Shown in pieces: positions 55,405-64,000 of a stretch of 64,000 bases of DNA. The translations under genes and the position numbers were made by a program. Origin of the DNA: Paracoccaceae bacterium (GTDB lineage Bacteria; Pseudomonadota; Alphaproteobacteria; Rhodobacterales; Rhodobacteraceae); assembly GCA_024742405.1 (NCBI GenBank), contig JANSYP010000002.1, positions 124,001 to 188,000 on the forward strand, given 5' to 3'. The stretch's first letter is position 1. Every line of letters starts with the position of its first letter. The notes under the pieces are model-generated. The model did no database searches. It had not been told where the DNA came from and worked only from the letters and a program-made list of their open reading frames with translations.

Positions 55405-56471
55405 TGCGCGGCCTCCTGCGGTTCCACCGTCATCGGAAAGTGGCAGGCCGCCAGATGCCCGTCGCCCATCACCACAGGCTGCGGAACGGATTGACTGCAG
55501 GCCGGTGCCGCCTTTGGGCAACGGGGGTGAAAGGCACAGCCCTCGGGCATATGCCCGAGCCGCGGCATCGCGCCGGGGATCTGGTTGAGCCGCCTTTGAC
55601 CGCGCGCCGCAAGCGGCGTCGAGCCCATCAGCCCGTAGGTGTAGGGATGACGCGGCGCCGTCAGAACGTCCGCCACCGGCCCGATTTCGGCCAGGCGCCC
55701 GGCATACATGACCGCCACGCGGTCGGCGGCTTCGGCGATCACCCCCATGTCGTGGGTCACCAGCATCACAGCCATCCCCCGCTCGCGGCAGAGCCGTTTG
55801 AGGAGCGCGATGATCTGAGCCTGCACCGACACATCGAGCGCGGTGGTCGGCTCGTCCGCGATCAGCATGCAAGGCTCTGCGCAGAGCGCCAATGCGATCA
55901 CGACCCGCTGACGCATGCCCCCGGAAAACTCATGCGGATAGCTGTCCAGACGATCCGCTGCGCCCGGGATGCCGACCTCTTCCAGACCGGCGAGGGCACG
56001 CGCGCGGGCCTCGCGCCGGGTGACGGGCAGATGCTCCTGAATGGTTTCGGCAAGCTGTTCGCCAATGGGCAGCAGCGGGTTGAGCGACGTCAGCGGATCC
56101 TGAAACACCATGCCGATCTGCTTGCCGCGCAAGCGCCGCATCTCGGACCGCGGCAGGCTTTCGATGCTCTCGCCGTTCAGGCGGACCTGCCCCGAGGCGA
56201 TGCGTGCCGGCGGATCCAGCAGGCCGATCACCGCATTGCCGGCCATGGATTTTCCCGCCCCGCTTTCGCCCACGACGCCAAGGATCTCCCCGGCAGAAAT
56301 ATCGTAGCTGACACCGTCTACGGGCCGCAGGACGCCGTAACGGGTCGGAATCTCCACGACCAGATCGCGCAGGGAAAGGACCGGCTTGTCGGTCCCGCCA
56401 TCGGGCGCGGCGGGCTTGTGCGCAGTCCCCTCGCGCAGCCTGCTGGAGATGCCTTGAACTCTGTCAGCCAT
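55401..56471 (-). CDS. Peptide ABC transporter ATPase, DppD/OppD type
   Basis: A 356-aa ABC ATPase with an N-terminal extension of about 30 residues. It has Walker A GVVGESGAGKSMAGNAV, signature EFSGGMRQRVVIALALC and Walker B MLIADEPTTALD, and the C-terminal EGCAFHPRCPKAAPAC of peptide transporters. It pairs with the ATPase after it and the two permeases before it. Confidence 0.9.
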   Translation of the reverse strand: MADRVQGISSRLREGTAHKPAAPDGGTDKPVLSLRDLVVEIPTRYGVLRPVDGVSYDISAGEILGVVGESGAGKSMAGNAVIGLLDPPARIASGQVRLNGESIESLPRSEMRRLRGKQIGMVFQDPLTSLNPLLPIGEQLAETIQEHLPVTRREARARALAGLEEVGIPGAADRLDSYPHEFSGGMRQRVVIALALCAEPCMLIADEPTTALDVSVQAQIIALLKRLCRERGMAVMLVTHDMGVIAEAADRVAVMYAGRLAEIGPVADVLTAPRHPYTYGLMGSTPLAARGQRRLNQIPGAMPRLGHMPEGCAFHPRCPKAAPACSQSVPQPVVMGDGHLAACHFPMTVEPQEAAQ

Positions 56472-56486
56472 TGCGCGCCTCCGCTC

Positions 56487-57452
56487 TCATCGCAGCTTCG
56501 GATTCAGCGCATCGCGCAACCAGTCGCCGAGCAGGTTCACCGACAGGGCGAGCGCGAGCAACGTGGCTGCCGGGAAAAACAGGATCCACCACTCGCCCGA
56601 GAAGAGGAACCCCTGCCCGATCCGGATCAGCGTGCCGAGGCTGGGCTGGGTCGGCGGCGCTCCGATCCCCAGAAAACTCAGCGTCGCTTCCGCTATGATC
56701 GCGAGTGCGAGGCTGATCGTGGCTATGACCAGCACCGGCGAGAGGACATTGGGCAGGATATGTCGGACCATGATCGCCGGACCTGTCCGCCCAATGAGCC
56801 GGGCGGCAGCCACATATTCGCGGTTCTTTTCCACCAGCGTCGCGCCGCGGACGACGCGCGCGAACTGCACCCAGTCGCTGAGCCCGATCGCTAGGATCAA
56901 CACCCAGATGGCCATCTGGTCGCGATACTCGATCGGGATCACGCCCTTGGCGATGCCGAAGATCAGCATGGCCACGAGGATCGCGGGGAATGTCAGCTGC
57001 ACATCCGCGAGCCGCATGATCATCGTTTCCGTCCAGCCGCCGAGATACCCGGCCAACAGCCCCAGCGTGATGCCCAGCACCAGGGCCAGCATCACCGCCG
57101 CAAAGCCGACGAAGAGGGAGATGCGCAAGCCGTAGAGGATCGTGGAAAAGACATCGCGGCCTTGGTCGTCGGTGCCGAGCCAGAATACCTCGCCCGTAAA
57201 GGCGTTGGGCTGCATCGGCGCGCTGAAGCCGTTCATCAGGTTCAGCGTGGACGGATCGAACGGATTGTGGGGCGCGATCCAGGGCGCGAACACCGCGCCG
57301 CAGACGAGGATCACAACAACTATCAGCGAGACAATCGCCACCGGAGAATGGCGAAAGGACCATCCGACATCGCTCTCCAAGAAGCCTCGCAGCGCTCCGG
57401 GCCGCGGCGCCGGCGCCTTCGGCACCTGCGTGTCTGGGGTCAGGTCGGCCAT
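56487..57452 (-). CDS. Peptide ABC transporter permease, DppC type
   Basis: A 321-aa permease. It has an N-terminal hydrophilic region, then a first helix (SPVAIVSLIVVVILVCGAVF) and the periplasmic HNPFDPSTLNLMNGF and WLGTDDQGRDVFSTILYG, which is typical of DppC/OppC. The EAA loop REYVAAARLIGRTGPAIM is visible. ATG 57452 is used. Confidence 0.9.
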   Translation of the reverse strand: MADLTPDTQVPKAPAPRPGALRGFLESDVGWSFRHSPVAIVSLIVVVILVCGAVFAPWIAPHNPFDPSTLNLMNGFSAPMQPNAFTGEVFWLGTDDQGRDVFSTILYGLRISLFVGFAAVMLALVLGITLGLLAGYLGGWTETMIMRLADVQLTFPAILVAMLIFGIAKGVIPIEYRDQMAIWVLILAIGLSDWVQFARVVRGATLVEKNREYVAAARLIGRTGPAIMVRHILPNVLSPVLVIATISLALAIIAEATLSFLGIGAPPTQPSLGTLIRIGQGFLFSGEWWILFFPAATLLALALSVNLLGDWLRDALNPKLR

Positions 57453-57506
57453 CTCACACCTCTCCGCTCGGGGTTGGGCCCGCCGGCTGGGCAATAACCG
57501 CGCCCA

Positions 57507-58493
57507 TCACTTCGCGCGCGCCGTCGTGTCGGCGCGCAGCCGCGGGTCGATCGCGACATAGAGCAGATCGACGATCAGATTGATTCCCACGAACATTACG
57601 GAAATCAGCATCAGATAGGCGGCCATCACCGGGATATCGACGAACTGGATCGCGTTTATGAACAGCAACCCCACACCGGGCCATTGGAACACCGTCTCCG
57701 TGATGATCGCGAAAGCGATGATCGAGCCGAGCTGCAAACCGGTTACTGTGATCACTGGAACCATCGTGTTCTTCAACGCGTGCCGAAAATTGACCGAGCG
57801 TTCGCGCAGTCCCCGGGCGCGGGCAAAGCGGATATAGTCCTGGCGCAGCACTTCGAGCATCTCGGAGCGCACCAGCCGCATAATGAGTGTCATCTGATAG
57901 AGCCCCAGTGTGATCGACGGCAAGATCAGCGCCTTCAGCCCGCTTTCCGTCAGGAACCCTGTGGTCCACCAGCTGCCGACGCGGACGACCTCCCCGCGCC
58001 CGAAGCTCGGCAGCCAGCCAAGCTCCACCGAAAAGATGTAAATCAACAGGATACCGATCAGGAAGGTCGGCAGCGACACACCGATGAGCGATACGGTCAT
58101 GACGACGTTGGCCAGAACACCGTCGCGACGGATCGCGGTCAAGACGCCAAAGCCGATCCCGAAGACGATGGCGAAGAGCGCAGACACCCCGGCGAGTTCC
58201 AGCGTCGCCGGCGCGCGTTCGAGCAGGATTTCCGCGACTGGACGGCCCTGGCGATAGCTCATCCCGAAGTCGCCCTGCATCGCGCCGGTCAGGAAGTTCC
58301 AGTACTGCACCACGAACGGATCGTTCAGGCCAAGCTGGTCCCGGAGACGGTCGATATCCTCCATCGTCCGCTCCTGGCCCAGCATGTTGTCGATCGGGTC
58401 GCCGACAAAGCGAAACATCGAAAAGGCGATCAGGCCCACGATCAGCAGAACGAGCAAGGACTGGAAGACGCGGCGGATGATGTAAGCGAGCAT
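57507..58493 (-). CDS. Peptide ABC transporter permease, DppB type
   Basis: A 328-aa permease starting MLAYIIRRVFQSLLVLLIV, with LRDQLGLNDPFVVQYWNFL and DFGMSYRQGRPVAEIL of the DppB periplasmic loop, and the EAA loop RQDYIRFARARGLRERSV. ATG 58493 is chosen; the frame continues upstream but without family likeness. It is first of the BCDF genes and follows the nitroreductase-like gene by 79 bases. Confidence 0.9.
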   Translation of the reverse strand: MLAYIIRRVFQSLLVLLIVGLIAFSMFRFVGDPIDNMLGQERTMEDIDRLRDQLGLNDPFVVQYWNFLTGAMQGDFGMSYRQGRPVAEILLERAPATLELAGVSALFAIVFGIGFGVLTAIRRDGVLANVVMTVSLIGVSLPTFLIGILLIYIFSVELGWLPSFGRGEVVRVGSWWTTGFLTESGLKALILPSITLGLYQMTLIMRLVRSEMLEVLRQDYIRFARARGLRERSVNFRHALKNTMVPVITVTGLQLGSIIAFAIITETVFQWPGVGLLFINAIQFVDIPVMAAYLMLISVMFVGINLIVDLLYVAIDPRLRADTTARAK

Positions 58494-58572
58494 GCGGTCT
58501 TTCTTCCGGATCCCATACAGTTGGTCGCGCGCGGCGGGCTTTGTCGAGAAAAAACGCCGCGTGAATGGCCAA

Positions 58573-59574
58573 TCAGTCGACCAGCAGTGGGACCGGACGG
58601 CGCAGGGAATAGGGCATGGCACGCGCGCGTCCGACCCGGAGCACAAAATTTGGGCGTTTGTCCGGCAGACCGATCAGGTTGGCCAGCTCGGCACGGCTCT
58701 CGGGATGCTCCACGGCCTGATTGACGAAGGCGTTCTTGAGGCCGAGCGCGGTCGCCCGCAGGGCCAGCCGCTGATAGGCGCGCCCCGCAGCGATCCATCC
58801 GGTCGGATCGTTGCGCTCGGCCACCAGGACGAAACATCCCGCGGAACTGGCCATCTGGCGGCGGTATTTCCTGGTCTCGGCCTCCACGGAAAAAAGGTAC
58901 CCGAACAGCAGCTTACCGAGCCATGTCGGGGCCGCGGGGTTTCCGGCACAGCCCCCAAAGAGACCGTCACCGGTCGCTACTGCCTGCTGCGGGTTGAAGC
59001 GGATCCAGTCCTTCAGTTCTGCCACGAATGCCAGGTCGCGCATCTGTGCAGTGTTGCCGCTGATCACGAGCTCCGTCAGGTCGGCCTGCTCGTCGGCCGG
59101 GACCCAGACCGCGGCGACATCGAACATGGCCGCTTCTGCAATCAACTGATCGATCAGGTCTGGCGCAAGTCCGGTGCCGTCATAGTCCGACCGGGTGCAT
59201 TGCCGCTGAGGGATCGCATCAAAGAGCGCGCCGGGTTCACGCGGACCCGGATCAAGCGCGACCTCGATAGGGTTGCCCGGGCTGGCACCCAGTGTGACCT
59301 CGCCACCCTGCCCCCGCGCACGAGCCGCAATCGACAGCGTCTCGGCAATGCAACCCAGCGAGGCGTAGAAATGGTGATCGTCCGGATCCACGACCGGGGT
59401 TTTGCGCGTTGTATCCGGACGGATCTCAACCCCCTGCCCGTTCGGGGCAAAGCGCCAGGGTTGTGTATTGTGGGCGTTGGCGGCCAGAGTTGCATAGCGC
59501 AGCAGATCCTCGATGCCGGGATCGTCTGGCAGCGGTGCCCTTAGCCGGGCGAGGGCAGTTTCGTGGGGCGTCAT
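58573..59574 (-). CDS. Nitroreductase-like FMN-binding protein (Acg family)
   Basis: A 333-aa protein of the nitroreductase fold, most like the Acg family of FMN-binding proteins. The N-terminal LLRYATLAANAHNTQPWRFA is the family's FMN-phosphate region. ERNDPTGWIAAGRAYQRLALRATALG and a Pro-rich C-terminal segment GRARAMPYSLRRPVP complete it. ATG 59574 is used. It lies upstream of and on the same strand as the peptide transporter genes. A physiological substrate is unknown. Confidence 0.8.
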   Translation of the reverse strand: MTPHETALARLRAPLPDDPGIEDLLRYATLAANAHNTQPWRFAPNGQGVEIRPDTTRKTPVVDPDDHHFYASLGCIAETLSIAARARGQGGEVTLGASPGNPIEVALDPGPREPGALFDAIPQRQCTRSDYDGTGLAPDLIDQLIAEAAMFDVAAVWVPADEQADLTELVISGNTAQMRDLAFVAELKDWIRFNPQQAVATGDGLFGGCAGNPAAPTWLGKLLFGYLFSVEAETRKYRRQMASSAGCFVLVAERNDPTGWIAAGRAYQRLALRATALGLKNAFVNQAVEHPESRAELANLIGLPDKRPNFVLRVGRARAMPYSLRRPVPLLVD

Positions 59575-59906
59575 AGTCCTGTCGCCTGGTTTGTGCCGTG
59601 ATCTGGTTCTGGGCCGCCCCAAACGCGCGTGAAAGCCTGCGGGGCGATGTCAGTTTAAACTGCGAATGGGGTGTCTCGAAGGGATTCCGCCGCGTCACAT
59701 CGCGCGACTAAGGATGTCCTCCGGCGGATGTAACACGCGCCATTTCAGCTCCGGTCTTCTGGAACACCACATGACGCAGTTTAGCTGCGGCACGCTTGCG
59801 GCCCAGCGTTTGTCAGCATTTGAGAGTACCCAAGGTAGTTTTGCCATGTGAACTACATGTGTTAGCGTCTTGTCGTCGAAATGGAATCTCTTGGAAAGCA
59901 ACTCAG
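59575..59906. promoter_or_regulatory. Divergent region nitroreductase / exported hydratase
   Basis: A 332-bp gap with no convincing gene. It holds the palindrome CAGTTTAAACTG at 59651-59662, 77 bp upstream of the nitroreductase start, and the repeat CATGTG at 59845 and again at 59856, one helical turn apart, about 50 bp before the hydratase start. These could be regulator sites; no regulator gene is adjacent. Confidence 0.45.
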
Positions 59907-60758
59907 ATGAAAAAGATCTTTCTTGCAGCGCCCTTGGCGATCGGATTTTCACTGCCGTCTTCGCTCTTTGCCGCGTGCGCCACCGACGAAGAGGTCGCGG
60001 CCTTCGTCGAGGCGCACCAATCCGTCCAGCCGACGCCCGCGCTCTCAGCCGGCGGCACGATGGAGGATGCGGCCTGCACCGCCGCCAAGGTCCGCGCTGC
60101 GATGGAAGAAAAGCTCGGACCCGTGATCGGCTACAAAGCGGGGTTCACCAGCAAACCGGCGATGGAGGCCTTTGGCGTTTCCGAACCGGTGATGGGTGTG
60201 CTCTATCGCGACATGATGCTGGAAGACGGCGCGACCTTGCCCGAGAGTTTCGGCGTCCGCCCCCTGTTTGAGGCTGATCTTATTCTTGTCGTTGGGGATG
60301 CGGCGATAAACGATGCCGAGACGGCTGCAGAAGCGATGGCTCATATCTCGGCGGTCCACCCCTTCATCGAACTGCCGGACGGGATGTACGCTGAAGGCGA
60401 GCCAATGACAGGCGTGACAATAGCCGCGAATGGGGTCGGGGCGAGAATGGGGGTGCTCGGCGCCGCGATACCGGTCGAGGACCCTGCAGCTATGCTCGAA
60501 ACCCTCGGTTCCATGGTGGTTACGATGGAGAATGCGGCAGGTGAGGAGATCGCCTCCGCGCCCGGCTCGGTCGTGCTCGGACACCCGGTGAACTCACTGC
60601 TCTGGCTGCGCTCCAAGGGTGTCGAGTTCCAGCCAGGTGATCTGGTGTCAGTGGGCTCGATCGGACCGCTGATGCCGCCAGCCAAGGCCGGCGGCAAGGC
60701 GACCGCGACCTATGTCGGGCTTGGGGACGATGCCTCGGTGTCGGTGAATTTCGAGTAA
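59907..60758 (+). CDS. Exported protein with hydratase/decarboxylase-type fold
   Basis: A 283-aa protein related to 2-keto-4-pentenoate hydratase / oxalocrotonate decarboxylase (FAH superfamily): VIGYKAGFTSKPAMEAFGVSEPV, GVLYRDMMLEDG, FEADLILVVGD, NGVGARMGVLGAAI and VVLGHPVNSLLWL. Those enzymes are cytoplasmic, but this one starts with a clear Sec signal (MKKIFLAAPLAIGFSLPSS..., cleavage near residue 22). It sits convergent with the peptide-binding protein gene. The reaction is unknown. Confidence 0.75.
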   Translation: MKKIFLAAPLAIGFSLPSSLFAACATDEEVAAFVEAHQSVQPTPALSAGGTMEDAACTAAKVRAAMEEKLGPVIGYKAGFTSKPAMEAFGVSEPVMGVLYRDMMLEDGATLPESFGVRPLFEADLILVVGDAAINDAETAAEAMAHISAVHPFIELPDGMYAEGEPMTGVTIAANGVGARMGVLGAAIPVEDPAAMLETLGSMVVTMENAAGEEIASAPGSVVLGHPVNSLLWLRSKGVEFQPGDLVSVGSIGPLMPPAKAGGKATATYVGLGDDASVSVNFE

Positions 60759-60784
60759 CCTTTCGCGACGGGTCGGCCCCTGCA

Positions 60785-62350
60785 CTACTCGACCGTAACC
60801 CAACGCAGGATGAAGAAATTGTCTGGCCGCTGGGTCACCTCGACATTGTCGGCCGTTCCCCAGAGCAAGGGCTGCACGTAGAGCGGCACATAGGCCATCT
60901 CCTCCTGCAGAATGCCGGCGGACTGGTCCAGCAGCGCCTGCCGTTTCTCTTCATCGATCTCGGACTGAATGACCGGGAGCATTTCGTCGATGCGGGCATC
61001 GGAGAAGCCGCCATAGTTCCAGCTGCCGAGTTTCTTGTCCGGATCGGGCGTCGCGGCAAGGAACCGGATCGGGTGTTCCGCATCGAATGTGCCGGGCGAC
61101 CAGCCAAGCAGGTACATGTCGAAATTGTCCTCGCGCAGCTCGGGCCAGTAGTTGCGCACCGGCATCGCGTCGAGTTCGGCATCCAGACCGACCTGAGCCA
61201 GCATCCCCACGATGGCCTGACAGACGCTTTCATCATTGATGTAACGGTCGTTCGAGCATTTCAGTCCGAACGAAAAGCCCTCCGGATAACCGGCCTCGGC
61301 CAACAATGCTTTAGCAGCCTCCGGATCAAAGGTGGGCCGCTCGCCAAGGCCGGTGGCGTAACCGCGCATGGCTGATGAGACGAGCTGCGCAGCCGGTTCG
61401 GCATTGCCGCGCATGATCGTCTGCAGGATGGCGGGCACATTGATCGCCTGCGCAACGGCCTGACGCACGCGGACATCGGCAAATGGATTGGGATCGCCAG
61501 CATCCTCGCCGTATTTCAATGCCTCGTGGTCATGGGCAAAGCCCAACATCATGACCCGGGCCTCGATCCCCCGAATCATCTGCACGTCGTCGGCTTGATC
61601 CAGCCGGTCAGCGTCCTGGATCGGGACGGGGTCGATCATGTCGACATCGCCGGACAAAAGCGCGGCGACCGCCGTCGCGGAGTTCTGAATGGGCGTGAAC
61701 TCGGCACGTGTGACGTTGCCCTCCCTCTCGCCCCACCAGCCCTCAAAGGGTTCCAGCACCGTCTTGAGGCCGGGCTGTCGCTCCACCAGCCGATAGGCCC
61801 CGGTCCCGTTTGCGTTCAGCGTGGCGAAATTCTCGGTTTCCTTCGCCGGACTCACCGCGCCGTTCGCTTCGGCCCATCCGCTGTCCATCATCATCCAGTT
61901 GGCGATGCTATCGGGAAAGATCGGGTTGGGCGCGGTCGTAAGAATGTCCACCGTGTAGTCATCGACCATCTGCACATCTGAAACAGGCGCGAACCAGCTG
62001 GCCGTGTCGGCATCCTGGGAGCTTGCCCGGGCGTAACTGAAAAGCACATCTTCAGCCGTGAAAGTACTGCCGTCGTGAAACGTCACGCCCTCACGCAGGA
62101 AAAATCGCCAGCCCTCGCCATCGCCGATCGGCTCCCAGGAGATCGCTAGGGCGGGCTCGAGGCTCATGTCCTTGCCACGGCGCACGAGACCCTCGTAGAT
62201 ATTGTTGGCGAAGCTCAGAACCGGGGCGGAGTTCACCGCGTGAGGATCCATCGTCTGCGGGTCCGTGGTCGAGGCCCAGCGAAAGGTCTCGGACTGGGCA
62301 GGACAGGCGACGCCCAGGATCAGGGTGGCTATGAGGGCTGGTCTCGGCAT
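60785..62350 (-). CDS. Peptide/nickel-type ABC substrate-binding protein (family 5)
   Basis: A 521-aa SBP_bac_5 (DppA/OppA-like) protein. It has a signal peptide (cleavage around residue 20), then FRWASTTDPQTMDPHAVNSAP, the family's N-terminus, GVTFHDGSTFTAEDVLFSYARA and the AVAQAINVPAILQTIMRG segment. It is probably the receptor of the transporter at 54436-58493, although the hydratase and nitroreductase genes lie between. Ligand unknown. Confidence 0.9.
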   Translation of the reverse strand: MPRPALIATLILGVACPAQSETFRWASTTDPQTMDPHAVNSAPVLSFANNIYEGLVRRGKDMSLEPALAISWEPIGDGEGWRFFLREGVTFHDGSTFTAEDVLFSYARASSQDADTASWFAPVSDVQMVDDYTVDILTTAPNPIFPDSIANWMMMDSGWAEANGAVSPAKETENFATLNANGTGAYRLVERQPGLKTVLEPFEGWWGEREGNVTRAEFTPIQNSATAVAALLSGDVDMIDPVPIQDADRLDQADDVQMIRGIEARVMMLGFAHDHEALKYGEDAGDPNPFADVRVRQAVAQAINVPAILQTIMRGNAEPAAQLVSSAMRGYATGLGERPTFDPEAAKALLAEAGYPEGFSFGLKCSNDRYINDESVCQAIVGMLAQVGLDAELDAMPVRNYWPELREDNFDMYLLGWSPGTFDAEHPIRFLAATPDPDKKLGSWNYGGFSDARIDEMLPVIQSEIDEEKRQALLDQSAGILQEEMAYVPLYVQPLLWGTADNVEVTQRPDNFFILRWVTVE

Positions 62351-62456
62351 GGGTTACCTCGGGTCGCAGTTGAAAGCGCGCGATTGTGCGTCAATGTCAC
62401 GGTAGCGCACGGTACGGGCACCGCAACCGAGCTTTGCGTGACGGAGGGATGAACGG

Positions 62457-63215
62457 ATGTGCAACGGGCTATTCACACGGCGTCGGATGTTGGGCTGTTG
62501 CGGTGCCGCAGCGCTGCTGGCCGGGTGCGACAGCTCGTCCGGTGGGTTGGATCTCGTGTCCTCGGCAGATGTCGACAAAATGGGGTTGCAGACCTGGGAG
62601 CAAATCAAGTCGCAGGTTCCGCGCAGCCGCAACGGCAATATGCAAGGTCAGGTGAACGCCTCGGCCAATCGGCTGCTGCGTGCGGCGGGGGAAAACCCCG
62701 ACGAGTGGGAGGCCGTGGTGTTCGCGCGGCCGCAGATCAACGCCTTTGCCCTGCCCGGCAAGAAGATCGGCGTCTATGAAGGCATGTTCAAAGCGGCCGA
62801 GACGCAGGACCAGCTCGCCGCGGTAATCGGGCACGAGATCGGCCATGTTCAGGCTCGCCATGGCGAGGCTCGGATCGAACGGGAGATGACGACGGGGATC
62901 GGGCTGGCCATCGCGGAGGCGGCGCTGCGGGCTGGCGGTGTGTCCGGCGCGGGCGATATCGCCCAGGTGCTCGGAACCGGCGCGCAGTACGGGCTGATCC
63001 TGCCCTATTCCCGCGGCCAGGAACTGGAGGCCGACAGCATCGGTTTGCGCCTTATGGCCGGTGCGCAATATGACCCGGCGCAGGCCGTGACGCTCTGGCA
63101 GAATATGGCAAGGGCTAACGGCGGCAATCCGCCCGAGTTCCTTTCGACCCATCCGGCGCCAGCCTCTCGCATCCAGCGGATCGAAGCGCAGCTGCCCGCG
63201 CTGAAAGGCGCGTGA
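62457..63215 (+). CDS. M48-family metalloprotease, lipoprotein
   Basis: A 252-aa zinc protease of the M48 (Oma1/BepA-like) family. Zinc motif HEIGH (His126, Glu127, His130) and Glu189 in ELEAD are visible. The N-terminal sequence has a lipobox (LLAGC, Cys24) so it is expected to be anchored to the outer or inner membrane in the periplasm. It ends STHPAPASRIQRIEAQLP, the usual M48 tail. Role may be envelope protein quality control. Confidence 0.9.
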   Translation: MCNGLFTRRRMLGCCGAAALLAGCDSSSGGLDLVSSADVDKMGLQTWEQIKSQVPRSRNGNMQGQVNASANRLLRAAGENPDEWEAVVFARPQINAFALPGKKIGVYEGMFKAAETQDQLAAVIGHEIGHVQARHGEARIEREMTTGIGLAIAEAALRAGGVSGAGDIAQVLGTGAQYGLILPYSRGQELEADSIGLRLMAGAQYDPAQAVTLWQNMARANGGNPPEFLSTHPAPASRIQRIEAQLPALKGA

Positions 63216-63220
63216 GAAGC

Positions 63221-63243
63221 GCGCGCCCCGCACGGGGGCGCGC
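63221..63243. terminator. Hairpin between convergent protease genes
   Basis: GCGCGCCCC / GGGGCGCGC form a 9-bp stem around a 5-base loop in the 36-bp gap. No T-run on either strand, but it lies between two converging genes. Confidence 0.55.
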
Positions 63244-63251
63244 GGCAAGGC

Positions 63252-64000
63252 TCAGGGATAGGTCGAGCGGGCCCAGGAAATCAGCGCGCTCAACGCCGGG
63301 CCGCCGCCGAACTCATTGTCGCCGTTGGTGCTGCCATGGGGCGCCTGGACCGCGGTCGAGCCGATGGTCGAAACCACGCCTACGACCCGCGGCCAGGGCT
63401 CACCATCCCACCAGCCCCAGCAGGGGCCGCCGGACTGGCCGGGGGTGATGTCGTTGAAATGACCCAGCACGGCACCTGTCTGCCCGCTGGTATTGTGGTT
63501 CTGGACCGACGTGATCGAGGCATCGCCCTGAAAGCCCGGCCGCTGGCCACTGGCCAATTCACCGGGATACCCGATGATCTGCCAGAACCGTCCGTCGTTC
63601 CAGTCGTCGTCATAGGTGCGGTATCCCGGATAACCGATAGTATTTCCGAGCGGTTCTCCGAGCACCAGGATCACATAGTCGAAGGCGGTTTCCTGATCGC
63701 TCAGCAAGCCAATGGCGGGCTGCCAATAGATGATCCGTTGGGCGGAATAGGTGCCCCAGGGCGCGTCGCCGTCGAAAGAGCCGGGGGTGAAGGTGATCCA
63801 GCCCGCGCTGCTGCCATCGGACGACCAGTTGATGCAGTGGCTCGCGGTCAGCACCAGGCGCGGTCCGATCATCGTGCCCGTGCACGCCCCGCCGGCGGTG
63901 CGGATCACACCCGTCGTGCGCCAGGGAAAGGAGCGGTCGTTGAAGAGATAGCGGTCATCGGTGCCAAAGATCGTGGCGCCACGGTCGTCGCGCTTTTCCT
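63252..64000 (-). CDS. Trypsin-like serine protease (5' end outside the window)
   Basis: At least 249 residues of an S1-family serine protease; the gene begins beyond the right edge of the window. The catalytic triad is visible: LTASHCI (His), FDYVILVL (Asp) and GQSGGPCW (Ser). Upstream in the same frame the reading is FGTDDRYLFNDRSFPWRTTGVI, the N-terminal start of the protease fold. A secretion signal would lie outside. It converges on the M48 gene. Confidence 0.85.
   Translation of the reverse strand, partial: EKRDDRGATIFGTDDRYLFNDRSFPWRTTGVIRTAGGACTGTMIGPRLVLTASHCINWSSDGSSAGWITFTPGSFDGDAPWGTYSAQRIIYWQPAIGLLSDQETAFDYVILVLGEPLGNTIGYPGYRTYDDDWNDGRFWQIIGYPGELASGQRPGFQGDASITSVQNHNTSGQTGAVLGHFNDITPGQSGGPCWGWWDGEPWPRVVGVVSTIGSTAVQAPHGSTNGDNEFGGGPALSALISWARSTYP

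Noticed and set aside
55404-56894. A 496-residue open frame antisense to the peptide transporter genes
   Set aside because: It spans the DppD-like ATPase and part of the permease on the other strand, with no domain of its own.
59695-59952. An 85-residue minus-strand frame in the hydratase upstream gap
   Set aside because: It overlaps the hydratase signal peptide on the other strand, with no ribosome site and no family.
1-64000. CRISPR arrays, rRNA operons or complete insertion sequences
   Set aside because: No regularly spaced repeats, rRNA-like stretch or intact transposase with terminal repeats was seen.

Overview
This window looks like chromosomal DNA of a marine alphaproteobacterium of the Rhodobacteraceae (Roseobacter group). 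The evidence is GC-rich sequence, the gene order ffh - acetyltransferases - chorismate mutase - rpsP - rimM - trmD - rplS - rpmE, a MipZ-type ParA ATPase, and many TRAP and ABC uptake systems for small organic acids, sulfonates, sugars and peptides. I see no rRNA, tRNA or CRISPR array.

Layout. (1) 0.4-11.1 kb: a complete rhizobial-type L-rhamnose regulon, rhaDI on the minus strand and rhaR-S-T-P-Q-U-K on the plus strand. The two arms share a divergent control region with a large dyad centred at 3932. (2) 11.1-19.6 kb: a gene graveyard. It holds relics of a tyrosine recombinase, a DUF1611 protein with a translationally coupled ornithine/alanine-racemase-like enzyme, an AraC regulator divergent from an SDR, and an NmrA-like protein whose C-terminal half is inverted. 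A few genes there look intact: a 226-aa unknown protein, a cold-shock protein and a 70-aa unknown. (3) 19.6-27.1 kb: housekeeping block with ffh, three tandem GNATs, aroQ, rpsP, rimM, trmD, rplS and rpmE, ending in a bidirectional terminator. (4) 27.1-29.3 kb: a VPLPA-CTERM-like exported protein, a DUF6489 protein and mipZ.

(5) 29.3-38.3 kb: an isethionate (2-hydroxyethanesulfonate) module: IclR regulator, TRAP transporter, GMC-type dehydrogenase, sulfoacetaldehyde acetyltransferase (Xsc) and a sulfate/sulfite exporter-like protein. Two perfect 17-bp palindromes and one degenerate copy lie in the divergent promoter. (6) 38.3-45.9 kb: a 2,3-dihydroxypropane-1-sulfonate (DHPS) module: LacI regulator, a small two-TM protein, TRAP transporter and HpsN/HpsO/HpsP-like dehydrogenases, with two LacI-type operators. 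The pair makes this a sulfonate island; Xsc could serve both routes, but the steps from sulfolactate to sulfoacetaldehyde are not in the window.

(7) 46.0-54.4 kb: an AI-2E family protein, a UspA protein, a TRAP-TAXI transporter and an RpiR regulator. Divergent from these are a class III aminotransferase and a BKACE-like (DUF849) enzyme, with a 16-bp palindrome between. The substrate is unknown, and this is the best candidate for an undescribed catabolic pathway here. (8) 54.4-62.4 kb: a dipeptide/oligopeptide-type ABC transporter with its binding protein, plus a nitroreductase-like protein and an exported hydratase-fold protein. (9) 62.4-64.0 kb: an M48 lipoprotein protease and a truncated trypsin-like protease running off the window.

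Functions were inferred by reading translated sequence against remembered family features; no search was run.
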